A stretch of 64,000 nt of DNA, from contig JACQBA010000011.1 in the NCBI GenBank assembly GCA_016194745.1, forward strand, positions 310,001-374,000. Reading direction: 5' to 3'. Position numbers and translations under genes: made by a program. Each line of letters begins with the position of its first letter. The stretch's first letter is position 1. Below, in pieces: positions 1 to 9,581 of the stretch. Origin of the DNA: Elusimicrobiota bacterium (lineage in GTDB: Bacteria > Elusimicrobiota > Elusimicrobia > UBA1565 > JACRDR01). The notes below the pieces were generated by a model, which saw only the letters and a program-made list of their open reading frames with translations, did not search any database and had not been told where the DNA came from.

Positions 1-860
1 GGACCGGGGGCGTCGTCCTGCTCGGCTGCGCGATCGCGATCTACGGCAAGCTCGGCTCACCGGAGGTGCTGCACCGCTGGTGGTGGTGGAAGGCCGCCGT
101 CCGCATGGCGCTCGACCGGCCCTGGTTCGGCTACGGCCCCGGAGCGTTCGCCTACGTGCTCCCCGCCTACTTGCGGCAGCCCGCGGGGCTCAACAGCCTG
201 TACGCGCATCAATATCCGCTCGAGATCTGCGCGGAATACGGGATCCCCTTCGCGCTCCTATGGTTCGCGGGCCTGTTCCGCTGCATCACGCTGAGCCAAT
301 CGCATAAGCGCTTCGGCGTGATCGCCGTGCTCATTCACTCCTTGTGGGACTACCCCCTGTCGATTCCCGCGGTGTTCTGGCTGTTCGCGTACTTCGCCGC
401 CTCGTCGCTTCCCGACAGCGCCGAGGGTCTCACCGTCCCGTTCTCGCGAAAGCTGCCGGCGGCCGCGGCGGTGCTGGGCGCGGGCCTGGCGCTGTGCGTG
501 CGCGCCTCCGACGTGTGGAGGGCCGACCGTCTCACGGTGGCGGCTCGCGTGGAGATCGAGCGCGGCGATCTCGCGGCGGCGTCCGTGATCCTCGAGACCG
601 CGGCGCGGCTCGTGCCGGACGAGCCTGAGATCCCGCGGCTCCAAGGGGAGATCTTCGTACGCGACGCCGCCGCGGCGCGCGGGGGCCATGCCGCCGGCTC
701 ATTGGTCGAGGCGGCGTCGCGCCTCGAACGGTCGGTGCGGCTCAATCCCTACCGCCGGTCGACGTGGACTCACCTGGCGACGGTCTACCGGCGTCTCGGG
801 AGCCCGGACGTCGCGGAGCGTATCTCGAAGGAGGCGGCCGCCTACGTCGCGGCGCCATGA
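1..860 (+). CDS. O-antigen ligase/polymerase-like membrane protein with TPR tail (5' truncated)
   Basis: The reading frame is open to the left edge, so only the C-terminal part is present. The motif RPWFGYGPGAF followed by an AHQYPLEICAEYGIPFAL segment is typical of the periplasmic loop and following helix of Wzy/WaaL (Wzy_C) proteins, which polymerise or ligate lipid-linked glycans at the periplasmic face. After two or three hydrophobic helices the last 110 residues look like TPR helices (RGDLAAASVILETAARLVPDEP, ending in a second similar unit). The stop overlaps the next start as ATGA, so the two are translationally coupled. Polymerase versus ligase cannot be decided from sequence. Confidence 0.8.
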   Translation, partial: TGGVVLLGCAIAIYGKLGSPEVLHRWWWWKAAVRMALDRPWFGYGPGAFAYVLPAYLRQPAGLNSLYAHQYPLEICAEYGIPFALLWFAGLFRCITLSQSHKRFGVIAVLIHSLWDYPLSIPAVFWLFAYFAASSLPDSAEGLTVPFSRKLPAAAAVLGAGLALCVRASDVWRADRLTVAARVEIERGDLAAASVILETAARLVPDEPEIPRLQGEIFVRDAAAARGGHAAGSLVEAASRLERSVRLNPYRRSTWTHLATVYRRLGSPDVAERISKEAAAYVAAP

Positions 861-2440
861 ACATGCGGCGATGGGCGTGGCTCCTGTTTCTCACGTGCGC
901 CGCCGCGATCCTATGGAGCGACCGCGCCGTTGCCGGCGTAGCGCTGACCTCCAGCATCTGGCTCCTCGCGGCCGTGTCCGACGAGACTCTCCGCCTGCCC
1001 CGGGGCACCGGTGCGTGGACGGCGTGGGTGATTTGGTGCGCGTTCTCCCTGATCCTCTCCAGACAGCCGCTCGCGGGGCTCGGCGCGTGGTGGGTCGAGG
1101 CCACCGCGGTCTCGGGACTCGTGCTCGCGTTCACGTGGTGGCGCGATCCGCAGCGCCGGGCGTTGACCGGATGGCTCATCGCCGGAGGCGCATTGGCCGC
1201 GGCGTGCGCCGTTCTTCGCGTGTCGTGGATTCCTGGTCCCGTTCTCGCGTGCGTGTCGGTCGTCATCGCCGCGGTCGCGTCGGCCTCCGACGGGGTCTCC
1301 ATGCCGATCCGCGTCTTCTCGGCGGCGGCCGCTCTCTTGGGCGGAGGGTTGATGGTCCTGTTCGGCTGGCAGCACGTGCTCACGCCGACGCTCGCCGCGG
1401 CGGCCGCCGCGATCGGACTGACGAGCTCCGGGGCGTACGGGCGATTTCTCGCCGCGGCGCTGGGCGCCGCCGCGGCCGGTCTCGTCCTGCGGGATGGAAC
1501 CGCGGCGGCGGTCGTCGGCCAGTGGATGGCGGCGTTCAAGAGCTCTTCGGCCGCCGGGGTAGGTCCCGGGCAGGCCGTCTACCTCCGCGCCGGATCGTCC
1601 TCCATACCGGCCCGCGTCCTGCTGGAGGTGGGCTGGATCGGCGCCTTGCTTTACTTCGGCGCCTTTGTCGATTCCTTTCCCCGGAAACTCTCGGCACAAA
1701 GCGTCTGGCGGAGGCTGGCGGCGGGCGCGTACCTGGCGCTAGCGTTTCTTTCCCTGACCGACGCGACCATGGCCGCGCCCGCTCTGAGGGTTCTCACGTT
1801 CGTCGCCCTCGCGGCGGCGTCGGGATTTCGTCCGGAGCGGGACGATTCGTCCGCCGACGTGGCCGGCTTCCGCGAATGGACGAAGCCGCGCTGGGCGTCG
1901 GCGTTCTGCGCGGCCGCGTGCGCGTGCGCGTGGCTCCCGACATGGGCGCTGTCGAGCGGAGAGAGGATGGCGTCGTCGTCCGATCCCGTCCGCAGGCTCG
2001 CGGGTCTGCGTCGAAGGCTTTCCGTCGCCCCGTTCGACCCGAAGGAGAATTTCAGGCTCGCTATGGCCTACGCGCGCGAGCGCCCGCCGCGGCTGGGGGC
2101 GGCGTTGGACTATCTGGATCAGGCGATCGACGCGGACCCGGAGAACGCGGCGTTCCTCGGCTATCGCGCCGAGCTGTTCGGGGCGTTCGGCGACTGGGAG
2201 CGGGCTGAGCGAGCCGCCGAGAGAGCGCTTGCGCTCGCGCCCGAGTTCGTCGACGGGCATCTGATCCTTGCGGAAGCCGCGCTCGGGCGCGGTGACCGGC
2301 GGCGCGCCGCGGAGGAGTCCGCTCGCGCGCTCGAGCTGAGCCTGGCCTCGGCGGAGCGAGGGGCCGGCGGCGTGCTCAATCTACTCGACAAGGGACGCTA
2401 CGAGCGCGTGCGCGCCGCCCTGGAGAGTCGTGGTCGATAG
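857..2440 (+). CDS. O-antigen ligase/polymerase-like membrane protein with TPR tail
   Basis: A 527-residue protein starting at the ATG inside the ATGA overlap with the previous gene. About ten hydrophobic segments cover residues 1-340. The loop SSSAAGVGPGQAVYL resembles the conserved GVGPG loop of O-antigen ligases. The C-terminal 130 residues contain TPR-like repeats (LDYLDQAIDADPENAAFLGYRAELF, then ERAERALALAPEFVDGHLILAEAAL). It repeats the architecture of the gene before it, so the two look like diverged paralogues. They may act on different glycans or as polymerase and ligase; I cannot tell which. Confidence 0.75.
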   Translation: MNMRRWAWLLFLTCAAAILWSDRAVAGVALTSSIWLLAAVSDETLRLPRGTGAWTAWVIWCAFSLILSRQPLAGLGAWWVEATAVSGLVLAFTWWRDPQRRALTGWLIAGGALAAACAVLRVSWIPGPVLACVSVVIAAVASASDGVSMPIRVFSAAAALLGGGLMVLFGWQHVLTPTLAAAAAAIGLTSSGAYGRFLAAALGAAAAGLVLRDGTAAAVVGQWMAAFKSSSAAGVGPGQAVYLRAGSSSIPARVLLEVGWIGALLYFGAFVDSFPRKLSAQSVWRRLAAGAYLALAFLSLTDATMAAPALRVLTFVALAAASGFRPERDDSSADVAGFREWTKPRWASAFCAAACACAWLPTWALSSGERMASSSDPVRRLAGLRRRLSVAPFDPKENFRLAMAYARERPPRLGAALDYLDQAIDADPENAAFLGYRAELFGAFGDWERAERAAERALALAPEFVDGHLILAEAALGRGDRRRAAEESARALELSLASAERGAGGVLNLLDKGRYERVRAALESRGR

Positions 2441-4409
2441 GCGCGACCTGCGGGCGCTCTCGGCCATCGCAGCGATCCCGGCGTCGTTCATGTTGTTCCT
2501 GTGGGCGTCGGGCCGGACGGTCTTCTGGGGAGACCTGACTTACATCCATCATCCGTGGCGCGCCTTGAGCGCCGAGTATTTGCAGCGCGGGATGCTCCCC
2601 TTGTGGAACCCGTACGTCTATCTCGGGATGCCTCTCGCCGCCGAGATGCAATGCGCGGCGTGGTATCCCGGGACGCTCCCGTTCTACCTCTTCTCGTTCG
2701 TGGGAGGACTGAGGGTGTTTCACGGGGCGCACTTCGCTTTGGCGGGGTTCTTCTGCTTCCTGTGGCTGCGCAAGGAGGGCCTCACGAGGGGGGCGTCGAC
2801 CGCGGGCGCGGTCGTGTTCATGGGCGGAGGGATGCTCGTCAGCCGGGTGCCGTTCCTGAACCATCTCTCGTCGCTGGCATTCGTGCCCGCGTTCCTGCTC
2901 CTGCGATCGTCCCCCTTCGCCCTTGCGCTTGCCCTGGCGCTGTGTTTCTTAAGCGGCTATCCGGCGATCCTGGCGGGCGGCGCGGCCGTCGCGTTCCTCC
3001 TGCCATGGATCGCGGGCCGCCGCGCCGGCTCGTCCGGATTGCGCGACGCTCGGGCCTGGGCCGCGGCGGGCGCCTTGTCGGTCGGTCTTTCCGCCTGTCT
3101 GTTGATCCCGGCGCTGCAGTTGACGCTGGATACGCGGCGCGGCGGTGGGCTCGGCCTTGAAGAGACGCTGAGCTTCGCCTTCGCGTGGCGCGATCTTCGG
3201 CAGTGGATAGGGCCGCTGGCGCTGGCGCGCGGGGACTTCTCGCCGGCGCTGCTCTGGTGGAAGACGTCCTATATCGGCGCGGCGGCGACGGTCCTCGCAT
3301 TTCTCGCCCTCGCCGCGCTCCGCCGCCGCGCCGCCGCCGGCTTGGCCGTCTTGCTCGCCGTCGTCTGGGTGCTGGTCCTCGGCGGGGACAACCGCGCTTC
3401 TCTGTTCTTGTGGACGGCGCTGCCCCCGTTGCGCTATATCCGCTATCCCGGCAACCTGGCGTTCCTCGCCGCCCCCGCGCTCGCGCTCCTGGTGGCGGTG
3501 GCCCTGCATCGCCGCCGCTGGGCGTGGACGGCGGTGCTGGCGGTGGCGGCCGAACTTTCTCTATATGCCGCGACGTCCCATCCCCTCGTGCCCGACGGCT
3601 ATTTCACCGACGCCGGTCCGCTCGTGCGGCAGCTCCAATCCGATCTCCAAGGGCACCGGTATCTGCTGTCGCCGAGATCGCTCCAATGGCATCGCGGCGC
3701 GGGAGAGAACGCGGCCGCCGCGGCGCTCGACTTGAAGCACCGGCTTTACGGTCTGACCAATGCGCCGTACCATCTCCGCTCGGTGGGCAACTTCGGCGAA
3801 CCGCTGGTCCCGAAGGCGTCGTATCAGTTCATGGACGATATCTTCAGCACGACCTTTCCGAAGGATCTCCTTCATCTGGCGGCCTCGGCCGACGTCCGGG
3901 TCGTGATGACGCGCGAGCAGAATCCGAAGATGTTCCCGGACGACGACTACGACTTGCGGGAAGGCGGTTTGTGGCTGCAGTACTGGATGAAGCCGTATAA
4001 GAAGGCCGATATCCCGGCTCGAGCGCTCTGGTCGCAAGGACTCTGGGCGACGTCGGAGTCAGAAAAGTCTCCCGAGGTGCAATCAGGGGAGTATCCGGAC
4101 GATAGCGCGCCCGTCGCGTTCGAGCAGAATCGCGAAGACCGGTATGTGGTTCGTGGGAAGGACGAGGGATATCTCGCCGTCTCCGAGCCGTCGGACGACG
4201 GCTGGCGGTTCTGGCTCAACGTCTCCCCGATATGGACCGAACGCTCTTTGGCGTACACGACCACCGCGGTACCGAGCGGTGATTGGGAATTCCGCGCGGT
4301 CTATCTGCCGGGTTCGTGGACGGCGGGGTTGTCGACGACGCTTCTGTTTCTCATCGCGGTTTCGGCGTATTGGTATAATCGCACGCGGAAAATCCATGAG
4401 CACGCCTAA
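2430..4409 (+). CDS. YfhO-type polytopic membrane protein, putative GT-C glycosyltransferase
   Basis: 659 residues with a GTG start that overlaps the previous gene by 11 bases. The N-terminal stretch WNPYVYLGMPLAAEMQ followed by AAWYPGTLPFYLF is the typical first-loop signature of the bacterial YfhO family, which is distantly related to GT-C enzymes using polyprenyl-phosphate sugars. At least ten transmembrane helices occupy residues 10-400, followed by a soluble domain of about 220 residues and one closing helix near residue 640 (STTLLFLIAVSAYWY). In other bacteria YfhO proteins are tied to glycosylation of teichoic acids or other surface polymers. The substrate here is unknown. Confidence 0.75.
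   Translation: MVDRRDLRALSAIAAIPASFMLFLWASGRTVFWGDLTYIHHPWRALSAEYLQRGMLPLWNPYVYLGMPLAAEMQCAAWYPGTLPFYLFSFVGGLRVFHGAHFALAGFFCFLWLRKEGLTRGASTAGAVVFMGGGMLVSRVPFLNHLSSLAFVPAFLLLRSSPFALALALALCFLSGYPAILAGGAAVAFLLPWIAGRRAGSSGLRDARAWAAAGALSVGLSACLLIPALQLTLDTRRGGGLGLEETLSFAFAWRDLRQWIGPLALARGDFSPALLWWKTSYIGAAATVLAFLALAALRRRAAAGLAVLLAVVWVLVLGGDNRASLFLWTALPPLRYIRYPGNLAFLAAPALALLVAVALHRRRWAWTAVLAVAAELSLYAATSHPLVPDGYFTDAGPLVRQLQSDLQGHRYLLSPRSLQWHRGAGENAAAAALDLKHRLYGLTNAPYHLRSVGNFGEPLVPKASYQFMDDIFSTTFPKDLLHLAASADVRVVMTREQNPKMFPDDDYDLREGGLWLQYWMKPYKKADIPARALWSQGLWATSESEKSPEVQSGEYPDDSAPVAFEQNREDRYVVRGKDEGYLAVSEPSDDGWRFWLNVSPIWTERSLAYTTTAVPSGDWEFRAVYLPGSWTAGLSTTLLFLIAVSAYWYNRTRKIHEHA
4372..4379 (+). promoter_or_regulatory. 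Extended -10 promoter element TGGTATAAT (internal)
   Basis: A perfect TATAAT (4374-4379) preceded by TGG lies inside the last codons of the YfhO gene, 16 bases before the ATG of the next gene. No good -35 is visible, as expected for an extended -10. It could start a transcript with a leader of about 10 bases for the flippase-like gene. Confidence 0.5.
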
Positions 4410-5433
4410 CGAAGAGTCCGGCGCCTGGGGCGGGCGGCAGATCGTCGCGGCGGCGGCGGGGCTGGCCGTCAGCGTCGCGCTGCTGGCACTCGCGCTCCGC
4501 AACGTGAGCGCGCGGGAAGTGGCGCACGAGCTGGCGAAGGTGCGGCCGGGCTGGCTCGCGTCCATGGCGGGGATCATCCTGCTGGACCTGGCGATCCGCT
4601 CTCTGCGCTGGAAGCTGCTCTTGAGCGCCGCGGCGCCGAGCGCCTCGTGGTGGTCCTTGGTCAAGCTCGAGACGATCGGCCTGGCGGTCAACAACGTCCT
4701 TTTCCTGAGGATCGGCGAACTCGCGCGGACGGCGCTGGCGGCCAAGGAGCTGGGCAGTCCGTTCATCGCGGTGTTCTCGACCATCTTCGTGGAGCGCATG
4801 CTTGATCTGATGTCGCTGTTGGCCCTGTTCGGTGCCGCGGCCAGGACGCAGCCCTCGTTCGTCGACGCACCGATGCCCTTCATGGGCGTGCGGATGACGA
4901 CGATGGCCTTCGCGGGCGCGGCCGCGATCGCGGCGACGCTCGCCGCCTTGTGCGTTTTGGATCGCCGTCTCGACGAGTCGGTGCTCCCGGGCCTGCCTAA
5001 AGTGCGGCTTGCCCTCTCCCAGGCCGCGATGGGAACGCGCGCCTTGCGTTCCATCCCGTCTGCCGGCGCGATCCTGGCGCTGGGATTCTCCTTGTGGATC
5101 GTCGGCGCGGCCCTCTTCTGGACGGGCGGAAAGGCGCTCGACCTCCTGCCGCCGATGACGGCGGGGCGCTCGGTCGTGACCCTCGCGTGCGCGGCTGCCA
5201 GCTCGTTTCTCCCGGCCGTCCCCGGCTCCTTCGGGACGTTCGAGCAGGCGGTGAAACTGTACCTGACGAGCAACGGCGTCGCGGAGGCGGCGGCGCTCGG
5301 GTTCGCGGGCCTGGTGCATCTCGTCGCCTACTCCGTCGTCACCTCGCTCGGGATCCTTCTCATCTACCGCACGGGCTACACTTTGGGCGGCATCAAGGCG
5401 CTCGCGGGCGCGAGAGGGGAGGCGGCGCGATGA
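4396..5433 (+). CDS. AglD/MprF-N-terminal-type membrane protein (lysylphosphatidylglycerol synthase TM family, UPF0104)
   Basis: 345 residues with about eight transmembrane helices and no soluble catalytic domain. The segments LDLAIRSLRWKLLL and NNVLFLRIGELARTALAAKE (first third) and PAVPGSFGTFEQAVKLYL (near residue 285) match the family of stand-alone LPG-synthase transmembrane proteins. Members are proposed to move or bind lipid-linked intermediates, and one archaeal member, AglD, takes part in glycan assembly. The ATG overlaps the YfhO stop by 14 bases and the stop overlaps the next ATG, so it sits in the same operon. A start further upstream would run back into the YfhO coding region and is less likely. 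Confidence 0.8.
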   Translation: MSTPNEESGAWGGRQIVAAAAGLAVSVALLALALRNVSAREVAHELAKVRPGWLASMAGIILLDLAIRSLRWKLLLSAAAPSASWWSLVKLETIGLAVNNVLFLRIGELARTALAAKELGSPFIAVFSTIFVERMLDLMSLLALFGAAARTQPSFVDAPMPFMGVRMTTMAFAGAAAIAATLAALCVLDRRLDESVLPGLPKVRLALSQAAMGTRALRSIPSAGAILALGFSLWIVGAALFWTGGKALDLLPPMTAGRSVVTLACAAASSFLPAVPGSFGTFEQAVKLYLTSNGVAEAAALGFAGLVHLVAYSVVTSLGILLIYRTGYTLGGIKALAGARGEAAR

Positions 5434-6449
5434 AGCTCGGGCTCCTTCCGCTCCTGGCGTGCCCGGACTGCGGCGGGGGGATCAAGTTCGCGGAACTGGG
5501 TCACGATCCGCGCATGAACGAGGAGCTCGAGAAGGGGCTGCTCGCATGCGCCTCCTGCGGCGCTCGCTTCCCCATCGAGAACCACATCCCGAAGCTCTAT
5601 CCGTCCGGAGGGCTCGACTTCCAGAACCGGAAGACGAAGAAGCGCTTCGGCTGGGAATGGAAGCGCTATCCGGGCTCGCTCGACGAGGACCGCGGCGTCT
5701 TCCTGACGGAGACGCAAATCCCTGCGGGCGAGTGGAAGGACAAGCTCTGCCTGGACGCGGGATGCGGCATGGGGCGCTACAGCCGCGTCGCCCTGGATCT
5801 CGGCGCGCAGGTCGTGGCCTTCGACCTGTCCGACGCGCTCGAGCGCCTGCTGCCGCGCGCCCTCGAGGACCGCGCGCTGCATCTCGTGCAGGGAGACCTC
5901 TTCCATCCACCGTTCAAGCCGGCCGCGTTCGACGTGATCTACAGCCTGGGAGTGCTCCATCATACGCCGGATACTCGAACAGCGTTCGGCCAGGTCGCCA
6001 AGCGCGTGAAGCGGGACGGCCGCTTGACGGTATGGGTCTACGGCACGCCCGGTTCGTACGCCAGCTTTTCGGGCAACCCCCTGCGGGGCGACCGCCAATG
6101 GCTCGCCCCGCTGCGACCGCTGATCTGGCTGATCGTCTGGGCCAGGCAGATCTTGAGCGACGTCCTGCGGCTGGTCACGACTCGCCTGCCGGTGCCGCTC
6201 CTGTACCTGCTGTGCTATCCGCTGGCGGCGCTCGGCGGGGTTCCCGTCGTCAAATATCTGACCTATTCGGTGCACGCCGACTTCCGCGTCCGTCTGATCG
6301 AGAATTTCGACTGGCTTGCACCGCCGTATCAGCACAAGCATACTAAGGAAGAGTTGCGGGGCTGGTTCGCGGAGGAAGGCTACGAGGTCCTTAGCCAGCT
6401 TGCGCACGGCGTGGTCCCGAAAGTCGGCGTCCTGGGGCGCAAGCCCTGA
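5430..6449 (+). CDS. Class I SAM-dependent methyltransferase with Trm112-like zinc ribbon
   Basis: 339 residues. The N-terminus has two CxxC knuckles (C11/C14 and C40/C43) followed by FPIENHIPKLYP, a Trm112p-like zinc ribbon. A Rossmann methyltransferase follows, with motif I LCLDAGCGMGRYS at 107-119 and the post-motif YSLGVLHHTPDT. A hydrophobic stretch near 225-275 suggests membrane association. Its ATGA overlap with the flippase-like gene and position among glycan genes suggest it methylates a sugar or lipid-linked intermediate. The substrate is not determinable from sequence. Confidence 0.85.
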   Translation: MKLGLLPLLACPDCGGGIKFAELGHDPRMNEELEKGLLACASCGARFPIENHIPKLYPSGGLDFQNRKTKKRFGWEWKRYPGSLDEDRGVFLTETQIPAGEWKDKLCLDAGCGMGRYSRVALDLGAQVVAFDLSDALERLLPRALEDRALHLVQGDLFHPPFKPAAFDVIYSLGVLHHTPDTRTAFGQVAKRVKRDGRLTVWVYGTPGSYASFSGNPLRGDRQWLAPLRPLIWLIVWARQILSDVLRLVTTRLPVPLLYLLCYPLAALGGVPVVKYLTYSVHADFRVRLIENFDWLAPPYQHKHTKEELRGWFAEEGYEVLSQLAHGVVPKVGVLGRKP

Positions 6450-6476
6450 CGCCGCTCGGCGGCTCCCTCGGAATGG

Positions 6477-6482
6477 TAGAGT
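6477..6482 (+). promoter_or_regulatory. -10 element TAGAGT, leaderless-type
   Basis: TAGAGT ends five bases before the ATG at 6488, in the 38-base gap after the methyltransferase. There is no Shine-Dalgarno sequence. The start point would fall on or next to the A of the ATG. Confidence 0.45.
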
Positions 6483-6487
6483 AACTC

Positions 6488-7648
6488 ATGACCCACCGCT
6501 GCGTCGTCATGGTCAGCCCGAACTTCCATCCGTACGTGGGCGGGGCCGAGAAGCAGGCGCTTGAGCTCTCGAAGGCCCTCCGCGAGGAAGGAGTCTGGGT
6601 GCGCGTCTTGACGCGGCGCAAGGGCGACCTTCCCCGTTGGGAGACGATCTCCGGGGTCGAGGTGCTGCGCCTGGCGGCATGGGGGCACGGTCTGGTCGAC
6701 TCGCTCGTGTTCATGGCGTCGAGCTTCTGGTGGCTCCTGCGCCATCGCGGCGAGTACCACGCGGTGCACGTCCATCTGGCAGGTTCGCCGGCGCTGTCGG
6801 CCGCCGTCGCGGGGCGCTTGTCGGGACGCCCGGTCGTGATCAAGATCGGAGGAGGGCGCGGCATCGGCGAACTGGCGGCGTCGAGCCGGACCTGGGCGGG
6901 GCGTCTCAAGCTCAAGGCGCTCGCGGCGCTCAAACCGCAGTTCGCCACAGTGACGAAGGACCTCGTGGCGGAGCTTTCCGAGCACGGCCTCGGCGAGGCG
7001 CCCGTCGTGGTCGTCCCGAACGGCGTCGACACCAAGCGCTACCATCCCGTCTCGCCCGCGGAAAGGGCGTCCTTGAGGACCGCGCTCGGCTGGCCCGCGG
7101 GCCCCTGCTTCCTATATGTAGGTAGGCTGTCGGCCGAAAAGCGGCTCTCCTTTTTCCTCGATGCGTTCTCCGAAGCGCTGCGCGAGGCGGGCGCGCAGGC
7201 GTTCTTCGCCATGATCGGCGCGGGTCCCGAGGAGGAGCGGCTCCAGCGGACGATCGAGGCGCGCTCGCTGCAGCAGAACGCGAGGATCCATGCGCCGACC
7301 TCCGAGATCGCCGGGGCGTACTCGGCCGCCGACGTGTTCGTGCTTCCCTCTCAATCCGAAGGGTTGTCCAACGCCCTGCTCGAGGCGATGTCCTCCGGCT
7401 GCGCGGTGCTGGCGAGCCGCGTCGGCGGCACTCCGGAGGCGGTCCGCGACGGCGAGAGCGGGTTCCTGTTCGATCCCATGGACGCCAAGGCGCTCAAGAC
7501 GGGCATCAGCCGGCTGATGCTCAACCCGGACAAGGCCGCCGAGATGGGCCGCAAGGCGCGCGAAGAGGCGCTCGCGCGCTTCGACGTCGGCGCGGTGGCG
7601 AGGCGCTATCGGGAGCTGTACAAGTTCAACGGGGAGCGCGAGGGCTGA
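6488..7648 (+). CDS. Glycosyltransferase family 4
   Basis: 386 residues with the GT-B fold. The N-terminal glycine-rich loop SPNFHPYVGGAEKQALEL binds the acceptor side. The C-terminal half has FLYVGRLSAEKRL and the family signature with the E-x7-E pair in SEGLSNALLEAMSSG, followed by VGGTPEAVRDG. It is a retaining, cytoplasmic, nucleotide-sugar-dependent enzyme. asnB follows three bases downstream, so they are cotranscribed. Sugar specificity is unknown. Confidence 0.9.
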   Translation: MTHRCVVMVSPNFHPYVGGAEKQALELSKALREEGVWVRVLTRRKGDLPRWETISGVEVLRLAAWGHGLVDSLVFMASSFWWLLRHRGEYHAVHVHLAGSPALSAAVAGRLSGRPVVIKIGGGRGIGELAASSRTWAGRLKLKALAALKPQFATVTKDLVAELSEHGLGEAPVVVVPNGVDTKRYHPVSPAERASLRTALGWPAGPCFLYVGRLSAEKRLSFFLDAFSEALREAGAQAFFAMIGAGPEEERLQRTIEARSLQQNARIHAPTSEIAGAYSAADVFVLPSQSEGLSNALLEAMSSGCAVLASRVGGTPEAVRDGESGFLFDPMDAKALKTGISRLMLNPDKAAEMGRKAREEALARFDVGAVARRYRELYKFNGEREG

Positions 7649-7651
7649 GCC

Positions 7652-9562
7652 ATGTGCGGGATCACCGGAATCGTCCATGCCGAGCCGGGGAGGGTCGACG
7701 CCGCCGCGCTCAAGCGCGCCAACGACCTCATCTCGCACCGGGGTCCCGACGACGAGGGATTCTATACGGACGAGCGGGCCGGGTTGGCCATGCGGCGGCT
7801 CGCGATCATCGATTTGTCGACGGGACATCAGCCCATCACGAGCGCGGACGGGCAGACGACGATCGTCTTCAACGGGGAGATCTACAACTACCAGGAGCTC
7901 CGCCCGGACCTCGAGGCCTCGGGCTACCCGTTCCGGACGAAGACGGACACGGAGGTCATCCTCGCGCTGTACGAGCGGATGGGCCCCGAGTGCGTGAAGA
8001 AGCTGCGGGGGATGTTCGCCTTCTCAATCTGGGATAAGAAGCGCAAGCGGCTGTTCATCGCGCGGGATCGCGTCGGGAAGAAGCCTCTCGTCTACGCGCA
8101 GGGCCCGGGGTTCCTCGCGTTCGCCTCTGAGCTCCGCTGCCTGTTCCAGTGGCCGGGCATCAAGCGCGAGGTCAAGAGCAAGTCGATCGACCTGTTCCTC
8201 TCTTTGCAGTACATCCCGAGCCCGCACACGATCTACAAGGACATCTATAAGCTCCCGCCGGCGCACTATCTCATCTACGAGAACGGAAAGGTGCAGGTCG
8301 AGCGCTATTGGGACCTGCCGCTCAACCAGCCGCCGGTCGCGACGGACCCGCGCGCGGCCCAGGAGCTGATCCGGTCGAAGTTCACCGAGGCGGTGAAGCT
8401 GCGGCTCATCTCCGACGTCCCGCTCGGCGCGTTCCTGTCGGGCGGCATCGACTCTTCGATCGTGGTGGCGGCCATGAGCAAGCTCTCGAGCCAGCCGGTC
8501 AAGACGTTCTCCATCGGCTTCGAGGAAGAGGAGTTCTCCGAGTTGCCGTACGCGCGCGAGGTGGCGATGATGTACGGCTGCGACCACCACGAGTTCGTGG
8601 TGAAGGCGGAGATGGCCGACGTCCTGCCGAAGCTCGCGTGGCATTACGGCGAACCCTACGCGGACGCGTCGGCCCTGCCGACCTATTACGTCGCCCGCGA
8701 GACGCGGAAGTTCGTCACGGTGGCGCTCAATGGCGACGGGGGCGACGAGGACTTCGCAGGCTACATCCGCTATTTCGCCATGAACCTCGCGCGGCTGTGG
8801 GACCGGCTGCCCTCGCCGATCCAGAAGGCCGTCGCCGCGGGAGCGGAGCACCTGCCGGAGCGCAACGCCCCGTACTCGACCCTGTGGCGCCTGAAGCGCT
8901 TCCTGCGATCCACCGTGTTCAACAAGGACATCGCCGCCAGGCACCTCAAGATGATCTCGTTCTTCTCCGATCAGGACAAGGTCGGGCTTTATTCTCCCGA
9001 GATGCTGCGCCAGCTCGGCGTCGCCAACGAGCAGGACCTTACGATCTCGTTGCGGTATCTTCAGGCCGCGTTCGCCAAGGCGGACCGCGAGGACTTCGTG
9101 AACCGGCTCCTGTACGCCGACATGGTCACCTATCTTCCGGAGTGCCTCATGGTCAAGGTCGACATCGCGACCATGGCGAACTCCCTGGAGGGGCGGTCGC
9201 CGTTCCTGGACCACGAGCTGATGGAACTCGTCTTCCGCATGCCGGGCTCGTGGAAGCTGAAGGGCCTCCGCCAACACAAGTGGATCCTCAAGGAGGCGTT
9301 CAAGGACAGCCTGCCGCCGCGCATCCGGCGGCGAGGCAAGATGGGCTTCGGAATCCCGCTCGGCCCGTGGTTCCGCGGCCAACTCAAGGATTATTGGCGG
9401 GACCACGTGATGTCCGACCAGGCGCTGGCGCGCGGCTACTTCAACCGTGCCGCGATCCAGACGATCTGGGACGAGCACCAATCCGGCCGGCGCGACCACG
9501 GCTACCGGATGTGGGCGCTGCTCATGCTGGAACTCTGGCACCGGGAATGTTTGGAGACATAG
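7652..9562 (+). CDS. asnB: Asparagine synthase (glutamine-hydrolysing)
   Basis: 636 residues, the normal length for AsnB. The start MCGITGIVH puts the N-terminal nucleophile Cys2 in place for the class II glutaminase domain (about 1-200), with RGPDDEG and GEIYNYQ motifs. The synthetase domain carries the PP-loop SGGIDSS at 263-269. AsnB-type genes recur in capsule, O-antigen and exosortase-linked clusters, where some amidate uronic acids rather than free aspartate. Its place between a GT4 and a flippase suggests a glycan amidotransferase role as the alternative to amino-acid synthesis. Confidence 0.92.
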   Translation: MCGITGIVHAEPGRVDAAALKRANDLISHRGPDDEGFYTDERAGLAMRRLAIIDLSTGHQPITSADGQTTIVFNGEIYNYQELRPDLEASGYPFRTKTDTEVILALYERMGPECVKKLRGMFAFSIWDKKRKRLFIARDRVGKKPLVYAQGPGFLAFASELRCLFQWPGIKREVKSKSIDLFLSLQYIPSPHTIYKDIYKLPPAHYLIYENGKVQVERYWDLPLNQPPVATDPRAAQELIRSKFTEAVKLRLISDVPLGAFLSGGIDSSIVVAAMSKLSSQPVKTFSIGFEEEEFSELPYAREVAMMYGCDHHEFVVKAEMADVLPKLAWHYGEPYADASALPTYYVARETRKFVTVALNGDGGDEDFAGYIRYFAMNLARLWDRLPSPIQKAVAAGAEHLPERNAPYSTLWRLKRFLRSTVFNKDIAARHLKMISFFSDQDKVGLYSPEMLRQLGVANEQDLTISLRYLQAAFAKADREDFVNRLLYADMVTYLPECLMVKVDIATMANSLEGRSPFLDHELMELVFRMPGSWKLKGLRQHKWILKEAFKDSLPPRIRRRGKMGFGIPLGPWFRGQLKDYWRDHVMSDQALARGYFNRAAIQTIWDEHQSGRRDHGYRMWALLMLELWHRECLET

Positions 9563-9581
9563 GCGTGAGGAGGGGCGTAGC

